In this document: positions 8,671 to 16,280 of the stretch, in pieces
Position numbering within the stretch: the stretch's first letter is position 1
Layout: every line of letters starts with the position of its first letter
Assembly: GCF_900109075.1 (NCBI RefSeq)
Contig: NZ_FNYS01000027.1
Span: 1-43,499 of the forward strand
DNA from: Myroides marinus
GTDB taxonomy: Bacteria > Bacteroidota > Bacteroidia > Flavobacteriales > Flavobacteriaceae
DNA: 43,499 nt
Direction of reading: 5' to 3'
Notes under the pieces: generated by a model
Database searches by the model: none
What the model was told of the DNA's origin: nothing
Seen by the model: only the letters and a program-made list of their open reading frames with translations
Translations under genes and position numbers: made by a program

Positions 8671-9258
8671 TTAATCAAACATCCCTTTACTAATCTTATC
8701 AAAATCAGGCAGAGTAATAATCTGTGTTCTCTGATCAGCAAAGCCTTTAATAGCTTCTAATGAGTAAGGATTAAATTCTCCATTAAAAACTAAGTAATCT
8801 ATCACAACACCCCTAGTTCTTAAGGCCTCTATAGAAAGCATTGTATGGTTAATACATCCCAAATAATTTCTAGTCACTAAAACCACAGGTAATTGAAAAT
8901 GAACAATTAAATCTATCATATATGTATTAGAATTTATAGGAACAAATAGCCCGCCTGCTCCTTCTACTACCAAATTATTATTGGTATTTGGTAAAACGAA
9001 ATCTTCTAACCTGATTGATACTCCTTCTTTAGCCGCTGATTCACAAGGAGAGGCTGGTATTTGAAGGGCATAACGCTCAGGATGTATGATTGCATTTTCA
9101 ACTAAAGCTTTTACCTTCATACTATCTGAATGATGTAGATCCCCTGATTGTATTGGTTTCCAATAATCTGCGTTTAGTTTATGAGTGAAATAGGCAGATA
9201 CAACAGTTTTACCTATTTCAGTATCTATCCCAGTTATAAAGAGTTTAATTGGATTCAT
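8671..9258 (-). CDS. bioD: Dethiobiotin synthetase
   Basis: A 195-residue ATP-dependent enzyme that closes the ureido ring of dethiobiotin from DAPA and CO2. The P-loop is G10IDTEIGKT18, with the BioD-type glutamate inside it. A second signature, VVEGAGGLFVPI, binds the substrate and nucleotide. Some family members are 20-30 residues longer, but both key motifs are intact. The start codon lies 14 bases inside the end of bioF, so translation is coupled. Confidence 0.95.
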   Translation of the reverse strand: MNPIKLFITGIDTEIGKTVVSAYFTHKLNADYWKPIQSGDLHHSDSMKVKALVENAIIHPERYALQIPASPCESAAKEGVSIRLEDFVLPNTNNNLVVEGAGGLFVPINSNTYMIDLIVHFQLPVVLVTRNYLGCINHTMLSIEALRTRGVVIDYLVFNGEFNPYSLEAIKGFADQRTQIITLPDFDKISKGMFD

Positions 9259-10366
9259 AGTGTTTATTGATAATGTTAAACAATGAGATAATGTCCTTTT
9301 GGGTATTAAAAGCGTGTAAACAAATACGAATACGTTCTGTGCCTACTGCTACAGTGGGCCAGACAATAATACAAGTGTTGATATTTGCTGTTTCTAATTC
9401 GCTAACCAAGCAAACCTTGTCTTTTATGTTACTTAGAAAAATAGTTTGTATAGGTCCTGGAGTAGTTCTTATCCACACAGGAGCTAAAGAGTGATAAGTT
9501 GAGATAACAAACTGTAGTTTATCTATCACATCTGGGTAGTTAAACAAATGCTGGTAGGCTTTATCTATACTTACAGCCATTAGCTCAGTGATAGCTGTAC
9601 TATAAATAAAAGAAGTAGCATAATTAATCAAGCTATTTATAACCTTATGGCTAGCCAATACTGCTGCTCCATGTACTCCCATTGCCTTGCCGTAGGTAAC
9701 AAGTGTAGCAAAAACTTGGTCTTGTAATGCTAAACTATACACCCTACCTAGTCCATAAACTCCAATGGCATGAGCTTCATCTACAATCAAAAAAGCGCCA
9801 TATCTTCTTGCTAAGACACAAATTTGTTCTAATGGTGCTAAGTCACCATCCATTGAATAAAGGCTCTCTATGGCTATATAAACCTCTCCTGAAGCTTTTT
9901 TTAGTAGTCGTTCTAAATCTTGTAAATTGTTGTGTTTAAATTTCCACTTTCTCGCCTTTGAAAGTAAACAGCCATCGTGTACCGATCTATGTATAAGTTC
10001 ATCTACAATAACTGTATCCTTAGAAGTAGGTAAATTGCCAAAAAGTGCTAGATTAGCTTGATATCCTGATCCAAACAAAAGAGCTGCCTCTACTTTATGT
10101 AAGCTTGCAATATTTGTTTCAATATCTTCTATAAGCTCACTATTGCCACTTATTAACCTTGATCCAGTACTCCCTGTTAGAAGCTTGGGATTAGCTACTA
10201 CTGTATGAAGTAGCTCTTTTTGAAATACTAAATCTCTACTAAAACCAAGATAATCATTAGAAATAAAGTCTACTGCGCAAGAACTATAATGTTTTAAGGT
10301 TCGGTAATTACCTTGAATTATTCGCTTATTTAAGCGATACTGCAATGACTCTGGCAGTTTTATCAT
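9245..10366 (-). CDS. bioF: 8-amino-7-oxononanoate synthase
   Basis: A 373-residue alpha-oxoamine synthase that condenses a pimeloyl thioester with alanine to give KAPA. Typical motifs are FISNDYLGF (34-42), STGSRLISGN (66-75), DEAHA (196-200) and Schiff-base Lys227 in VTYGKAMGVHGAA. It begins within ATGA shared with the stop of the upstream diiron gene, so the two are translationally coupled. It also overlaps bioD. The cluster therefore starts with the diiron protein and continues bioF-bioD-bioA. Confidence 0.93.
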   Translation of the reverse strand: MIKLPESLQYRLNKRIIQGNYRTLKHYSSCAVDFISNDYLGFSRDLVFQKELLHTVVANPKLLTGSTGSRLISGNSELIEDIETNIASLHKVEAALLFGSGYQANLALFGNLPTSKDTVIVDELIHRSVHDGCLLSKARKWKFKHNNLQDLERLLKKASGEVYIAIESLYSMDGDLAPLEQICVLARRYGAFLIVDEAHAIGVYGLGRVYSLALQDQVFATLVTYGKAMGVHGAAVLASHKVINSLINYATSFIYSTAITELMAVSIDKAYQHLFNYPDVIDKLQFVISTYHSLAPVWIRTTPGPIQTIFLSNIKDKVCLVSELETANINTCIIVWPTVAVGTERIRICLHAFNTQKDIISLFNIINKHYESN

Positions 10367-10971
10367 TGCTCTTTAATTTCGTTTAAAATAGCTGATAACC
10401 ATTCATCACTTAACTCCTGTTCATATCGGATTACGACCTCTGCATATTGCTGCCACTTATCAGAAAACACATTTAACTGAGCAACCATTTCTTCTAAGTG
10501 CCCTTGTTCTTCTACAATAATAGATTTAACCATCACTTTAGAATTGTGTTTCTCTAGTATCTCTTGATAAATAGGATATAACAAATCTGCTCTTAGCTCT
10601 ATGGCATAAGTAACTAATAAATACGCTGCGAACTTAAGCTGCTGACCTGTTAACTGCAGTTCTTTTTTAAGGTATCTAACACAAAAGATATCTAATCGCT
10701 GTAGATATTGTCTAGTGTGATTAGCCGCTAGTAAACTATCTATGCTGTAGTCTTCTTTAAAAGCAACAGATAGTTTTTTTATCTGCTTTTTTAGATAGTA
10801 CGCATGTCTATGCTCTTCTGCAGCATGTTTGAGTTGGAGAAAAGTTACTCTATAAGGATCCTCACATGATGATATTTTTCTAGCTCCTGTATTTTCCATA
10901 AATGACAGAGCATTTAGCCATTTACTATGTAACTGGTCACTCTGTACAATAGTGTTTAATAGTTGTTCCAT
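10363..10971 (-). CDS. Ferritin-like diiron protein in the biotin operon (unknown step)
   Basis: A 202-residue all-helical protein. It shows the full four-helix diiron pattern: Glu26, then Glu53-x-x-His56 (in EEHRH), Glu125, and Glu155-x-x-His158 (in EEQGH). This matches the E...ExxH...E...ExxH signature of ferritin-like oxidases, oxygenases and MiaE-type enzymes. The stop shares an ATGA with the bioF start, so it belongs to the biotin operon. No bioC, bioH, bioG or bioI is present here. I infer that it may make or release the pimeloyl precursor, or handle iron/oxygen for the pathway, but its reaction is unknown. No signal peptide was seen. Confidence 0.75.
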   Translation of the reverse strand: MEQLLNTIVQSDQLHSKWLNALSFMENTGARKISSCEDPYRVTFLQLKHAAEEHRHAYYLKKQIKKLSVAFKEDYSIDSLLAANHTRQYLQRLDIFCVRYLKKELQLTGQQLKFAAYLLVTYAIELRADLLYPIYQEILEKHNSKVMVKSIIVEEQGHLEEMVAQLNVFSDKWQQYAEVVIRYEQELSDEWLSAILNEIKEQ

Positions 10972-10992
10972 GTTTGTGTTTATTTATGACCA

Positions 10993-11000
10993 CAAAACTA
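10993..11000 (-). promoter_or_regulatory. Promoter -7 box of the biotin operon (TAGTTTTG)
   Basis: On the minus strand TAGTTTTG fits TAnnTTTG and lies about 21 bases before the start of the diiron gene. An inverted repeat lies just upstream. Confidence 0.45.
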
Positions 11001-11018
11001 TAGGGACTCAGTAGACTA

Positions 11019-11054
11019 ACCGGATACCACTTTAAAGATAACTGCTAGTCCGGT
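11019..11054. promoter_or_regulatory. Inverted repeat upstream of the biotin operon
   Basis: ACCGGA (11019-11024) and TCCGGT (11049-11054) form an inverted repeat with a 24-base spacer, between the end of hipA and the biotin promoter box. It could be an operator for the biotin operon or a weak terminator for hipBA. It does not match the BirA operator consensus known to me. Confidence 0.3.
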
Positions 11055-11069
11055 AGCAAATAAATAGGC

Positions 11070-12329
11070 TTATAAGATGATAAATGCTTTGTTTATCACA
11101 TCTATAACTTTATTTGGAATCTGTAGTTTAGTACTATATAAAGAGAATAATGCTGTTGCATTATTTACTTGTTCAATAGTTTTGTCTGCTTCCTTTATAG
11201 AAAACTCCTCTGCAATAAGCATTAAATCCTCTCGAGTAATATCAGCACGTTTACCATTAACAGACATTGCTCTACTTACACGGGTATAATTTAATAAAGC
11301 ATCTAACGGATAAGTTAAATCATATGCTGGAGCTAAATTCCATTTATCCTCTAGATTGTTATAAATAAAACTAAAGTTCTTTAAATGGTCATCTATATTA
11401 GCAAATACAATATTAAAAACCATACGTTTAAAAAGCATCTGTATATCCTTATGTGGTAACTTTAAAGCTAAAGCTAACTTAAACAAATTATTATAAGAAG
11501 AATTATCTGGTTTTGTAAAATCCCAACCAGTCATACCTGAAGCTGTTAAAACATGTTGTTTTTCTCCTTTTTGTCTATCAAAACGATGAGTTGCGAAATG
11601 CTTATCATCAACTAACTTACTAGGCATCATTTCAATTCCAATATTAGTAGCTATTTGATAATATACATACTCTATCTTCTGTTTTGAATAATGAGCTTTT
11701 TCATCAATATCTAACTTAATAAGATAATGATGATACTCTTCAGATACAACTCTATCTCCTGGTATCAATTCACCTGTAATTTTATGTTCTGCAACAAGTA
11801 TCTTAGGGCGCGCGCCCCCTGCTGAAGTTCCTATCTTAAAAATATTCAGTAATGCAGAATCACTTAACCCTTTTTCGCTTATAGAAGTCTTTAAATCCAT
11901 TACTTTCTTTACAACATCCGTTATTTCTTGAATATCTATTATAGTAACATTTCCAACCTCTTTAACTGGTATATATTCTAAGGCTCCCATTCCCCTACAA
12001 CCAACATAAGTAAGTTGTTCTAATGGAGATATAGAAGACATCTCTTTATTATTAGCTTCTAACCACTCTTTAAAAACAATATTACCAAACATATCAGGTA
12101 AAGAATCAGCTATTACAGGAGGTAATCCACGAAAAGTTTCTCCTGAGTATTGATCAAATAACTGAACATTCTTAGTCTTTCTTATCAGAAAAGGAAATAG
12201 ATTTTTAAATGAGGCTTCTACAAACTTTGGATTGTATTGAAAAGAGGCTTTTCTCTTATCCTCATCATACCCTAATTTACCAACTTCTATTGATTGATAA
12301 TAAACACTAATAATTTGATTCTTTGCCAT
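11070..12329 (-). CDS. hipA: HipA-family serine/threonine kinase toxin (copy 1)
   Basis: A 419-residue HipA kinase. HipA toxins phosphorylate a translation factor (GltX in E. coli) and cause dormancy; this one's target is unknown. The P-loop-like segment is GTSAGGARPK (167-176), with Ser169 at the place of the autophosphorylated Ser150 of E. coli HipA. The catalytic loop NIDDHLKN (311-318) supplies Asp313 and Asn318. The metal-binding Asp is D337 in LAPAYDL. The N-terminal couple-hipA part has FRGLPPVIADSLPD. The start lies 2 bases after the hipB stop, so the pair is coupled. All key residues are intact. Confidence 0.93.
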   Translation of the reverse strand: MAKNQIISVYYQSIEVGKLGYDEDKRKASFQYNPKFVEASFKNLFPFLIRKTKNVQLFDQYSGETFRGLPPVIADSLPDMFGNIVFKEWLEANNKEMSSISPLEQLTYVGCRGMGALEYIPVKEVGNVTIIDIQEITDVVKKVMDLKTSISEKGLSDSALLNIFKIGTSAGGARPKILVAEHKITGELIPGDRVVSEEYHHYLIKLDIDEKAHYSKQKIEYVYYQIATNIGIEMMPSKLVDDKHFATHRFDRQKGEKQHVLTASGMTGWDFTKPDNSSYNNLFKLALALKLPHKDIQMLFKRMVFNIVFANIDDHLKNFSFIYNNLEDKWNLAPAYDLTYPLDALLNYTRVSRAMSVNGKRADITREDLMLIAEEFSIKEADKTIEQVNNATALFSLYSTKLQIPNKVIDVINKAFIIL

Positions 12330-12331
12330 AG

Positions 12332-12589
12332 TTAATATAATGAGTCCGTTACTTCACTCTTTTGGTTAATGAACTGATATAGTCCCTGCATTTGATCATA
12401 ATATTGAAGTACTTTTAATAATGTATCTAGGGTACAGTTATCCCCATTCTCTAAATTAGAGATTGTAATTCTAGACATTGCAAGTTCATCAGCCAATTCT
12501 TGTTGTGACATATTAGCCTCTTTACGCAACTGTTTACACCATCCTCCGATAGTAATTTTTACTTCTTTTATAGTTAGTACATCAAACAT
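12332..12589 (-). CDS. hipB: HipB-like antitoxin, XRE-family regulator (copy 1)
   Basis: An 85-residue DNA-binding protein. The helix-turn-helix occupies residues 17-57, with NMSQQELADELAMSRITISN as the helix-turn-helix core and LENGDNCTLDTLLKVLQYY after it. It should neutralise the adjacent HipA and repress the operon. Upstream lies an 18-base perfect inverted repeat whose arms flank the promoter box. Confidence 0.93.
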   Translation of the reverse strand: MFDVLTIKEVKITIGGWCKQLRKEANMSQQELADELAMSRITISNLENGDNCTLDTLLKVLQYYDQMQGLYQFINQKSEVTDSLY

Positions 12590-12593
12590 AATA

Positions 12594-12652
12594 TGTATAT
12601 TATATTATTCAAATATACATAAAAAAATAACAAATGAATAATATAATATACA
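12594..12652. promoter_or_regulatory. hipBA copy 1 promoter and operator pair
   Basis: TGTATATTATATTATTCA (12594-12611) and TGAATAATATAATATACA (12635-12652) are perfect inverted repeats of 18 bases separated by 23 bases. On the minus strand a TATATTTG box (12610-12617) overlaps the edge of the proximal arm, and the distal arm covers the -33 region. Binding of HipB to both arms would block the promoter. The hipB ATG is 5 bases beyond the proximal arm. Confidence 0.75.
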
Positions 12653-12657
12653 AAAAA

Positions 12658-12682
12658 AGAGCTACCTCAGGAAGGTAGCTCT
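12658..12682 (-). terminator. Rho-independent terminator (AGAGCTACCT family)
   Basis: A perfect 10-bp stem (AGAGCTACCT with AGGTAGCTCT) and 5-base loop is followed by a T-run on the minus strand. It lies 30 bases downstream of a gene relic at 12713. Related hairpins occur at 18834 and 20837. Confidence 0.75.
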
Positions 12683-12712
12683 GGTGCTAAAATAATCAAG
12701 ATGTCGCTTAAA

Positions 12713-12781
12713 TTAAAACTTTACTGTTGCAACGACTTCTTTTTTGTTATGTCTATCAAGACAGGTATATTTTAAAAAAGG
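12713..12781 (-). pseudogene. Gene relic: C-terminal tail only
   Basis: On the minus strand an open stretch of about 22 codons encodes a protein-like tail ending YTCLDRHNKKEVVATVKF and a stop at 12713. It has no start codon and is closed upstream by a stop. It is followed at normal distance by an intact terminator. I read this as the last remnant of a deleted gene. The parent family was not recognised. Confidence 0.4.
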
Positions 12782-12864
12782 TTTACCCCTTATCTATTCT
12801 TATCTAGAGTAATATTTTATCTATACTAACGCTTTGTAGTTTAAAATATTACATTCTTAATCAA

Positions 12865-13797
12865 TTATTTTTCAACAGGTTGCGCTACCAGTTTTGATTG
12901 AAGATAAGTTCTATAAATATATACTGATCCAAAAGAAAAACTCGCCACGACAAGAGTAGCAATAGGTAAACTCACTACCTTCTCTGCTGGGAATACATAT
13001 ACCAAGAAAGGAAAGGCATATACTGCTGGTATTTTCATCTGAAACAACTGAGATAATACATACATGATGATCATAAACAAAGTAGCCATAACCAGCCAAT
13101 GTGCTATAAAATAATACAGTATCACCCCTATACTAATGGCTACCGTTAGAATAGCTACTTGCTTTAAGGCTATCTTTAATGAATACATCTTCATATTTAG
13201 CGATTCATATAGCACTACAGCGATAGGTGGTATCACAGCCATCTGTTGATTACCTGAATAATAAGCTATAGCAATCCACAATACACTAATCAATGCATAG
13301 GGATACATCATCTTAGTATTTACTTTTCCTTTAGAGTCAATATCTTTATTAAGCTTTAAGATGTAAACCACTAACATCAGTATAAAAGTAGTTACTAAAA
13401 TAGCATAGATAAATGACCAGGCATGAGCATTAGTTACTATGGGTAGGAACCCTGTGGCTAGTGCTGGTGGCAAACTATAATTGATCACGCGCATTAGCAA
13501 TAACATCAACATTAGTATAAGCACAATCTTAACCACGTAAGGTAAGGCTAACATATTAAGTCCAAAGCCCATTAATGCTGTTAAAGATGGTAGTATAAAT
13601 ATCATACGAGGCTGTCTAAGCCATGCTTTCTCTTGGAATACCCATAATCCTATAGCTAAGGCTGCTACCTCTGGTAGCACTATCTCTGGGTCATTAAAGA
13701 ACATCGCCACTGTGACCATAGATAGGATAAATAGAAAAACTAATAGGTAGTATTTGATTGTATCTTGTGTCACTTTCATCACTTTCATCACTTTCAT
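12865..13797 (-). CDS. Polytopic membrane protein (HPP-like or FUSC-like, uncertain)
   Basis: A 310-residue inner-membrane protein with about ten hydrophobic helices in two halves, joined by a charged segment (LKLNKDIDSKGKVNTK, about residues 147-162). The distant look of the helices recalls HPP-family or aromatic-acid exporter (FUSC-like) proteins, but I cannot assign it. The 5' end is odd: the first 27 bases are three tandem copies of ATGAAAGTG, giving three in-frame start codons. A TATTTTTG promoter box lies 13 bases before the first ATG. Confidence 0.75.
   Translation of the reverse strand: MKVMKVMKVTQDTIKYYLLVFLFILSMVTVAMFFNDPEIVLPEVAALAIGLWVFQEKAWLRQPRMIFILPSLTALMGFGLNMLALPYVVKIVLILMLMLLLMRVINYSLPPALATGFLPIVTNAHAWSFIYAILVTTFILMLVVYILKLNKDIDSKGKVNTKMMYPYALISVLWIAIAYYSGNQQMAVIPPIAVVLYESLNMKMYSLKIALKQVAILTVAISIGVILYYFIAHWLVMATLFMIIMYVLSQLFQMKIPAVYAFPFLVYVFPAEKVVSLPIATLVVASFSFGSVYIYRTYLQSKLVAQPVEK
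13771..13797 (-). repeat. 9-base tandem repeat over the start codon
   Basis: Three exact copies of ATGAAAGTG give the N-terminus MKVMKVMKV. Slipped-strand change in copy number would stay in frame and only change the number of start codons. Confidence 0.8.
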
Positions 13798-13810
13798 CTT
13801 TTATATGGCA

Positions 13811-13818
13811 CAAAAATA
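13811..13818 (-). promoter_or_regulatory. Promoter -7 box (TATTTTTG)
   Basis: An exact TAnnTTTG on the minus strand, 13 bases before the first ATG of the membrane protein. The leader would be very short. Confidence 0.45.
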
Positions 13819-14181
13819 CTTGAACAATTCGGCTTAGAGTTTATACAATTTTGGTTTTTTGTTGTTTAGGGGTAGTAATCAGTTGCCTATTTAACGCTGC
13901 GCAATAGTCTCCTGACTTTGCGCCTCTTTCCTTAATTGTCTGAATTAGGATTAAAGGATTTTGTGGTTTTGTTCGCAAAAATTGTCATCCTGATAACAGG
14001 AAATATCTCATCTTACACGTCCATACAGTAACACTTCGTTGTAGGCATGGATTGTGGATGTTGTTTGTGTGACATGGATATAATCCATCTCTACTCTGAC
14101 GTACCGTGTCTACATAATGCCGAAGGCAAAAACTGTAAACCGTCCACCGTTAACCGTTAACAAAAAACATTCCTCATTAAA
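13819..14181. repeat. Intergenic region with dispersed repeat, copy 2
   Basis: This gap has no gene. It holds GATTGTGGATGTTGT at 14050-14064, identical to 432-446, followed by hairpin ATGGAT-ATA-ATCCAT (14074-14088). The piece near 13940-13960 (TCTGAATTAGGATTAAAGG) resembles dispersed sequences I remember from flavobacterial intergenic DNA. The far end has decayed near-repeats such as AACCGTTAAC and CATTCCTCATT, similar to those between bioD and bioA. Confidence 0.5.
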
Positions 14182-16119
14182 CTAAACTTCATCCAGTAAC
14201 AACCTCTTCATCTCTGTATCTTGTATCATTGGGAGTTCCCAACGTTCTATGAACATCTCCATCATCTTACGTCCTCTAGATTCTATATTTTCCTTAGTCC
14301 ATATAGGGTACTCTAAAAGGTCTAACTCTAGCTTACTTACACGATATTCATGCTTAATAGCATTCTGCACTTTGTGTTGCACCTTTTCGAAAGAGTTTGC
14401 TTCATAGCGGTTATAAGCCAAGAACATATTTCCTATTGAGTGACTATAACGATCACGATTAACCTTTTGCATGGTATTAATATCCTTATACATACTTCTC
14501 ACTTCATAGTCATCTTCCTCTGGATATACTAGATACACTTTAGGTTCAGTCTGTTCTAATAGCCCACCCATATCTTCTTCTATGGTCTTTAGGAAATAAT
14601 CAAGTCCTGCCCAAGTCTTGAACCTACTTCCTTTGTGAATATGGCGAATTACTTCTTTCCAACGGAAGTGTTCTACCCTACTTTCCATCAATACATTGAT
14701 CAAATACTCATTGTTATGAGCACGACCACGTTGGTAGTAAAAGTTGATATCTCTAAAGGTGTCCTCTACGTTAAGTGTAGAGTTATTCCCTTGTAATAAA
14801 AAGCACATAATATTATGACGCTCCATCGCAAAGAGCAGGCGCTCTATACTGCTAAGGCGTTCTTTTAATTCTAGTTCAGACAATCCGTGATCTTCCTTAA
14901 CAGGTAAATCACGCATTAATACCGCCAATACAAGGTTAAGCATATACTTGCCATATCCTCTAGGGAAATTGGTTAAACGCAGTAATGACTTCTGAATCAA
15001 AGGTGTAGTGATATAGACAAAATCATCATCTGTATCAACTGCATACGGGTTATTGATAAAATACCACAAGGCTACAGCCTTACGCATGCTCTCTAACCAC
15101 TGAGTCAGCTCGCTATAGTCGGCATAGTTCACCCCTTCAGTGTGCTGCTGGTCTAATTGAAAATCAGTGGTAAACAAATGCTTCTGATAAGACTTAAAGT
15201 CTGTAGAAACCATCTTAGAACGAGAGAAATACAACAGCCAAAATGCCTTTAGGAAAGCGTCATCATCCATAGCTTGCGTAGGGTTACGCCCTAACCATTT
15301 ATATACCTCTAACCAGCTCTGATTTACCTTCTTGCGACTGCGATCTATTGTACTGGCTACAGATAACTGTTTAGAAACGATGTACAACACCCTATTCTTA
15401 AGGCGTTCTAAACTTGACAATTGCTTTCCTCTAAAGTTTAGTGTTTCGAATACCATCGATACATCTAAAGGACGCTCTTTAGACTCATTTAAGTTCAATA
15501 TAGAGAACAATAAGTGCTTAGTAAGCTTATCTATCCAGAAAGATAATTCGGCTTGTGTAAAGTCTTTAATTCGCTCACTAAAGAAGTCTTTAGCAAAAGA
15601 CAGGTTATGTGTGTATAGCGTTTCTGTTTCTTCAGCATCGTATTCGGTATCATTAAAGATCTCCCTAATCAAATAATTATGTGAAGGTACATCTACGTGA
15701 TAACCGAAGATATAACGATATCCATCTGCTTCCTTAATCTTAAAGTATTGCTCTGTAAGGCGTTGCTTAAGTGGGCTATCCTCTAGCGCCATAACTAATT
15801 CGGATAGTAAGATTAGAATAGTAGTCAGACGTTGTTGTCCATCTACGATATTAAACCCATCATAGCTATTGCCCTGAATAACTAGCTTACCTGCTCTTAC
15901 CATAAACCCTTCTCGTCTGATACACTCAGTATCAAACTTGCTGAAGTCTGTCACTGTCAAAATACCTGTAAAGTGAAAGGCATTGCGGTTGTGATGGGTA
16001 TTGTTTAGATCTCCCCACAACTCCTCAAGCTCTTTCTTGGTCCATGAGTACCCTCTCTGATAATCAGGGATACGAAAGACTTTATCTCTAAATACTTCTT
16101 CGAAAGTGATAATGTTCAT
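14182..16119 (-). CDS. DUF262-domain protein (GmrS/ParB-like)
   Basis: A 645-residue protein. Its N-terminal DUF262 domain has IPDYQRGYSW (17-26) and the DGQQRLTT motif (93-100), the ParB-like nucleotide-binding signature of GmrSD type IV restriction systems and related proteins. A DUF1524 HNH nuclease motif was not found in the C-terminal half, so the nuclease part may be absent, diverged or supplied by another protein. Several helices follow, with no membrane segment. It may be a phage-defence protein, but it stands alone here, with no partner adjacent. Confidence 0.85.
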   Translation of the reverse strand: MNIITFEEVFRDKVFRIPDYQRGYSWTKKELEELWGDLNNTHHNRNAFHFTGILTVTDFSKFDTECIRREGFMVRAGKLVIQGNSYDGFNIVDGQQRLTTILILLSELVMALEDSPLKQRLTEQYFKIKEADGYRYIFGYHVDVPSHNYLIREIFNDTEYDAEETETLYTHNLSFAKDFFSERIKDFTQAELSFWIDKLTKHLLFSILNLNESKERPLDVSMVFETLNFRGKQLSSLERLKNRVLYIVSKQLSVASTIDRSRKKVNQSWLEVYKWLGRNPTQAMDDDAFLKAFWLLYFSRSKMVSTDFKSYQKHLFTTDFQLDQQHTEGVNYADYSELTQWLESMRKAVALWYFINNPYAVDTDDDFVYITTPLIQKSLLRLTNFPRGYGKYMLNLVLAVLMRDLPVKEDHGLSELELKERLSSIERLLFAMERHNIMCFLLQGNNSTLNVEDTFRDINFYYQRGRAHNNEYLINVLMESRVEHFRWKEVIRHIHKGSRFKTWAGLDYFLKTIEEDMGGLLEQTEPKVYLVYPEEDDYEVRSMYKDINTMQKVNRDRYSHSIGNMFLAYNRYEANSFEKVQHKVQNAIKHEYRVSKLELDLLEYPIWTKENIESRGRKMMEMFIERWELPMIQDTEMKRLLLDEV

Positions 16120-16148
16120 AGTAATTGGACTTAGCTAATTAAGGGGTG

Positions 16149-16156
16149 CAAAAGTA
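16149..16156 (-). promoter_or_regulatory. Promoter -7 box (TACTTTTG)
   Basis: An exact TAnnTTTG on the minus strand 29 bases before the DUF262 gene. No -33 element at the normal spacing was seen. Confidence 0.4.
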
Positions 16157-16280
16157 GGTAATATCAAGAAGATGGACTAACAATGAGAAAGAAGTTAACA
16201 TTTACAATCTTTTCACCCTCTGTATATAAACTCTAAAAATCAATTACTTATCATCCTTTTTAGTATTTTTATACAAAAAT

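Noticed and set aside
11019..11054. BirA operator for the biotin operon
   Set aside because: The inverted repeat is ACCGGA/TCCGGT, which does not resemble the known BirA half-sites; it was kept only as an unassigned repeat.
15332..15676. Plus-strand frame of 114 codons inside the DUF262 gene
   Set aside because: It is antisense to a clearly conserved protein and lacks a ribosome site or family resemblance.
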